This document shows positions 5,563-6,230 of a stretch of DNA of 6,230 bases, piece after piece (within the stretch, counting starts at the first letter, position 1; each line of letters opens with the position of its first letter). Both the position numbers and the translations under genes were made by a program. The notes beneath the pieces were generated by a model. That model worked only from the letters and a program-made list of their open reading frames with translations, had not been told where the DNA came from and ran no database searches. Source of the DNA: Sphingomonadales bacterium UBA1936 (GTDB taxonomy: Bacteria; Pseudomonadota; Alphaproteobacteria; Sphingomonadales; Sphingomonadaceae); the NCBI GenBank assembly GCA_002336985.1, contig DDFE01000232.1:1-6230 (forward strand). The letters are read 5' to 3'.

Positions 5563-6230
5563 TCCACGTCCTCTACGACGACCTTCTCGCCGGTCACACG
5601 CTGGCTGAGCGCAGCCGCCATGAACTTGTCCAGGTCGCCGTCGAGCACGTCACCAGGGGTACCCGAAGTAACGCCCGTGCGCAGGTCCTTCACCATCTGG
5701 TACGGCTGCAGGACATAAGACCGGATCTGGTGCCCCCAGCCGATGTCGGTTTTCGACGCAGCGCTGGCATTCGCCTCCGCCTCGCGCTTCTGCAACTCGT
5801 TCTCGTAAAGGCGGGCGCGAAGCTGGTTCATCGCCTCTGCCTTGTTCTTGTGCTGCGACCGCTGGTTTTGACACTGGACGACAATATTCGTCGGCAAGTG
5901 GGTAATTCGCACCGCGCTATCGGTCGTGTTGATGTGCTGCCCGCCCGCACCCGACGCACGATAGGTATCGATGCGCAGGTCGCTTTCGACGATCTCGATA
6001 TCGATGTTCTCATCGACCACCGGATAGACCCATACGCTGGCAAAGCTCGTATGTCGCCGTGCCGCGCTGTCATAGGGACTGATGCGAACCAGGCGGTGCA
6101 CGCCGCTCTCGGTCTTTGCATAGCCATAGGCATTCTCGCCCTTCAGCAGCAGGGTCGCAGACTTCAGGCCCGCCTGCTCGCCGGAATGGCTGTCGATCAA
6201 CTCGACCTTCATGTTGTGACGCTCTGCCCA
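5559..6230 (-). CDS. prfB: Peptide chain release factor 2, 5' partial
   Basis: The C-terminal 223 residues of RF2, the class I release factor that reads UAA and UGA stop codons and triggers release of the finished protein on the ribosome. Counting from the Met at 6212, which is an internal Met and not the start, the stop-codon recognition tripeptide is SPY (45-47, in RISPYDSAARRHTSF). The catalytic GGQ is at 90-92 (codons 5945-5937), in YRASGAGGQHINTTDSAVR. The two are 45 residues apart, as in E. coli RF2. The residue matching E. coli K-12 Thr246 is Ala, the common form. The Gln of GGQ is the usual target of PrmC methylation. The frame runs off the right edge, so domain 1 and any programmed-frameshift site cannot be seen. 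The tail after FMAAALSQRV is about a dozen acidic and hydrophobic residues longer than in E. coli. The TGA stop overlaps the next gene's TTG start. Confidence 0.98.
   Translation of the reverse strand, partial: WAERHNMKVELIDSHSGEQAGLKSATLLLKGENAYGYAKTESGVHRLVRISPYDSAARRHTSFASVWVYPVVDENIDIEIVESDLRIDTYRASGAGGQHINTTDSAVRITHLPTNIVVQCQNQRSQHKNKAEAMNQLRARLYENELQKREAEANASAASKTDIGWGHQIRSYVLQPYQMVKDLRTGVTSGTPGDVLDGDLDKFMAAALSQRVTGEKVVVEDVD
5560..5573 (-). promoter_or_regulatory. Shine-Dalgarno and overlapping TTG start/TGA stop
   Basis: On the minus strand, GAGGA (5573-5569) stands six bases before a TTG (5562-5560) that shares two bases with the prfB TGA stop (5561-5559). This decides the methyltransferase start, keeps its signal peptide complete, and implies translational coupling to prfB. 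Confidence 0.65.

Noticed and set aside
4414..5718. A 434-codon open frame on the + strand across the TonB-family, methyltransferase and prfB genes
   Set aside because: It is antisense to three well-recognised genes. Its translation is Arg/Ser/Pro-rich and resembles no family, as expected from GC-rich codon bias in the opposite strand.

Overview
This is a GC-rich chromosomal stretch from what looks like an alphaproteobacterium, most likely of the Sphingomonadales. The assignment rests on the style of the proteins: the RF2 carries SPY rather than SPF, the TonB-family protein has a paired-cysteine C-terminal domain, and a CIO-type bd oxidase is present. It is inferred by eye, without a database search. 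The window holds seven protein-coding genes, two of them cut by the window edges. I see no RNA gene, mobile element, CRISPR array or attachment site.

Left part, + strand (1-1933): the 3' two-thirds or so of a cytochrome bd quinol oxidase subunit I gene, followed by a complete subunit II gene joined by an ATGA overlap. The Q-loop of subunit I is short, which marks the cyanide-insensitive (CioA/CioB) subclass. No cydX-like small gene and no cydDC follow.

Middle (1934-4074): a 235-base intergenic region, less GC-rich than its surroundings, contains a plausible sigma-70-type promoter, small palindromes and a 9-base direct repeat. It leads into a two-gene operon on the + strand: a TelA/YaaN-family 'toxic anion resistance' protein and a small two-helix membrane protein resembling XpaC. 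This pairing recurs in distant bacteria (xpaC-yaaN in Bacillus) and its biochemical function is poorly defined.

Right part, - strand (4077-6230): reading from the right edge, the C-terminal part of peptide chain release factor 2 (prfB), then a lipoprotein-type SAM-dependent methyltransferase whose TTG start overlaps the prfB stop, then a TonB-family energy transducer. The three appear to form one operon. It converges on the telA-xpaC operon with only two bases between the stop codons, and a long imperfect hairpin lies right at that junction.

The window is mostly ordinary core and near-core genome. The points most worth a second look are the membrane-anchored methyltransferase coupled to prfB, the TelA-XpaC pair, and the hairpin at the convergent gene ends. 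I found no convincing new multi-gene system.
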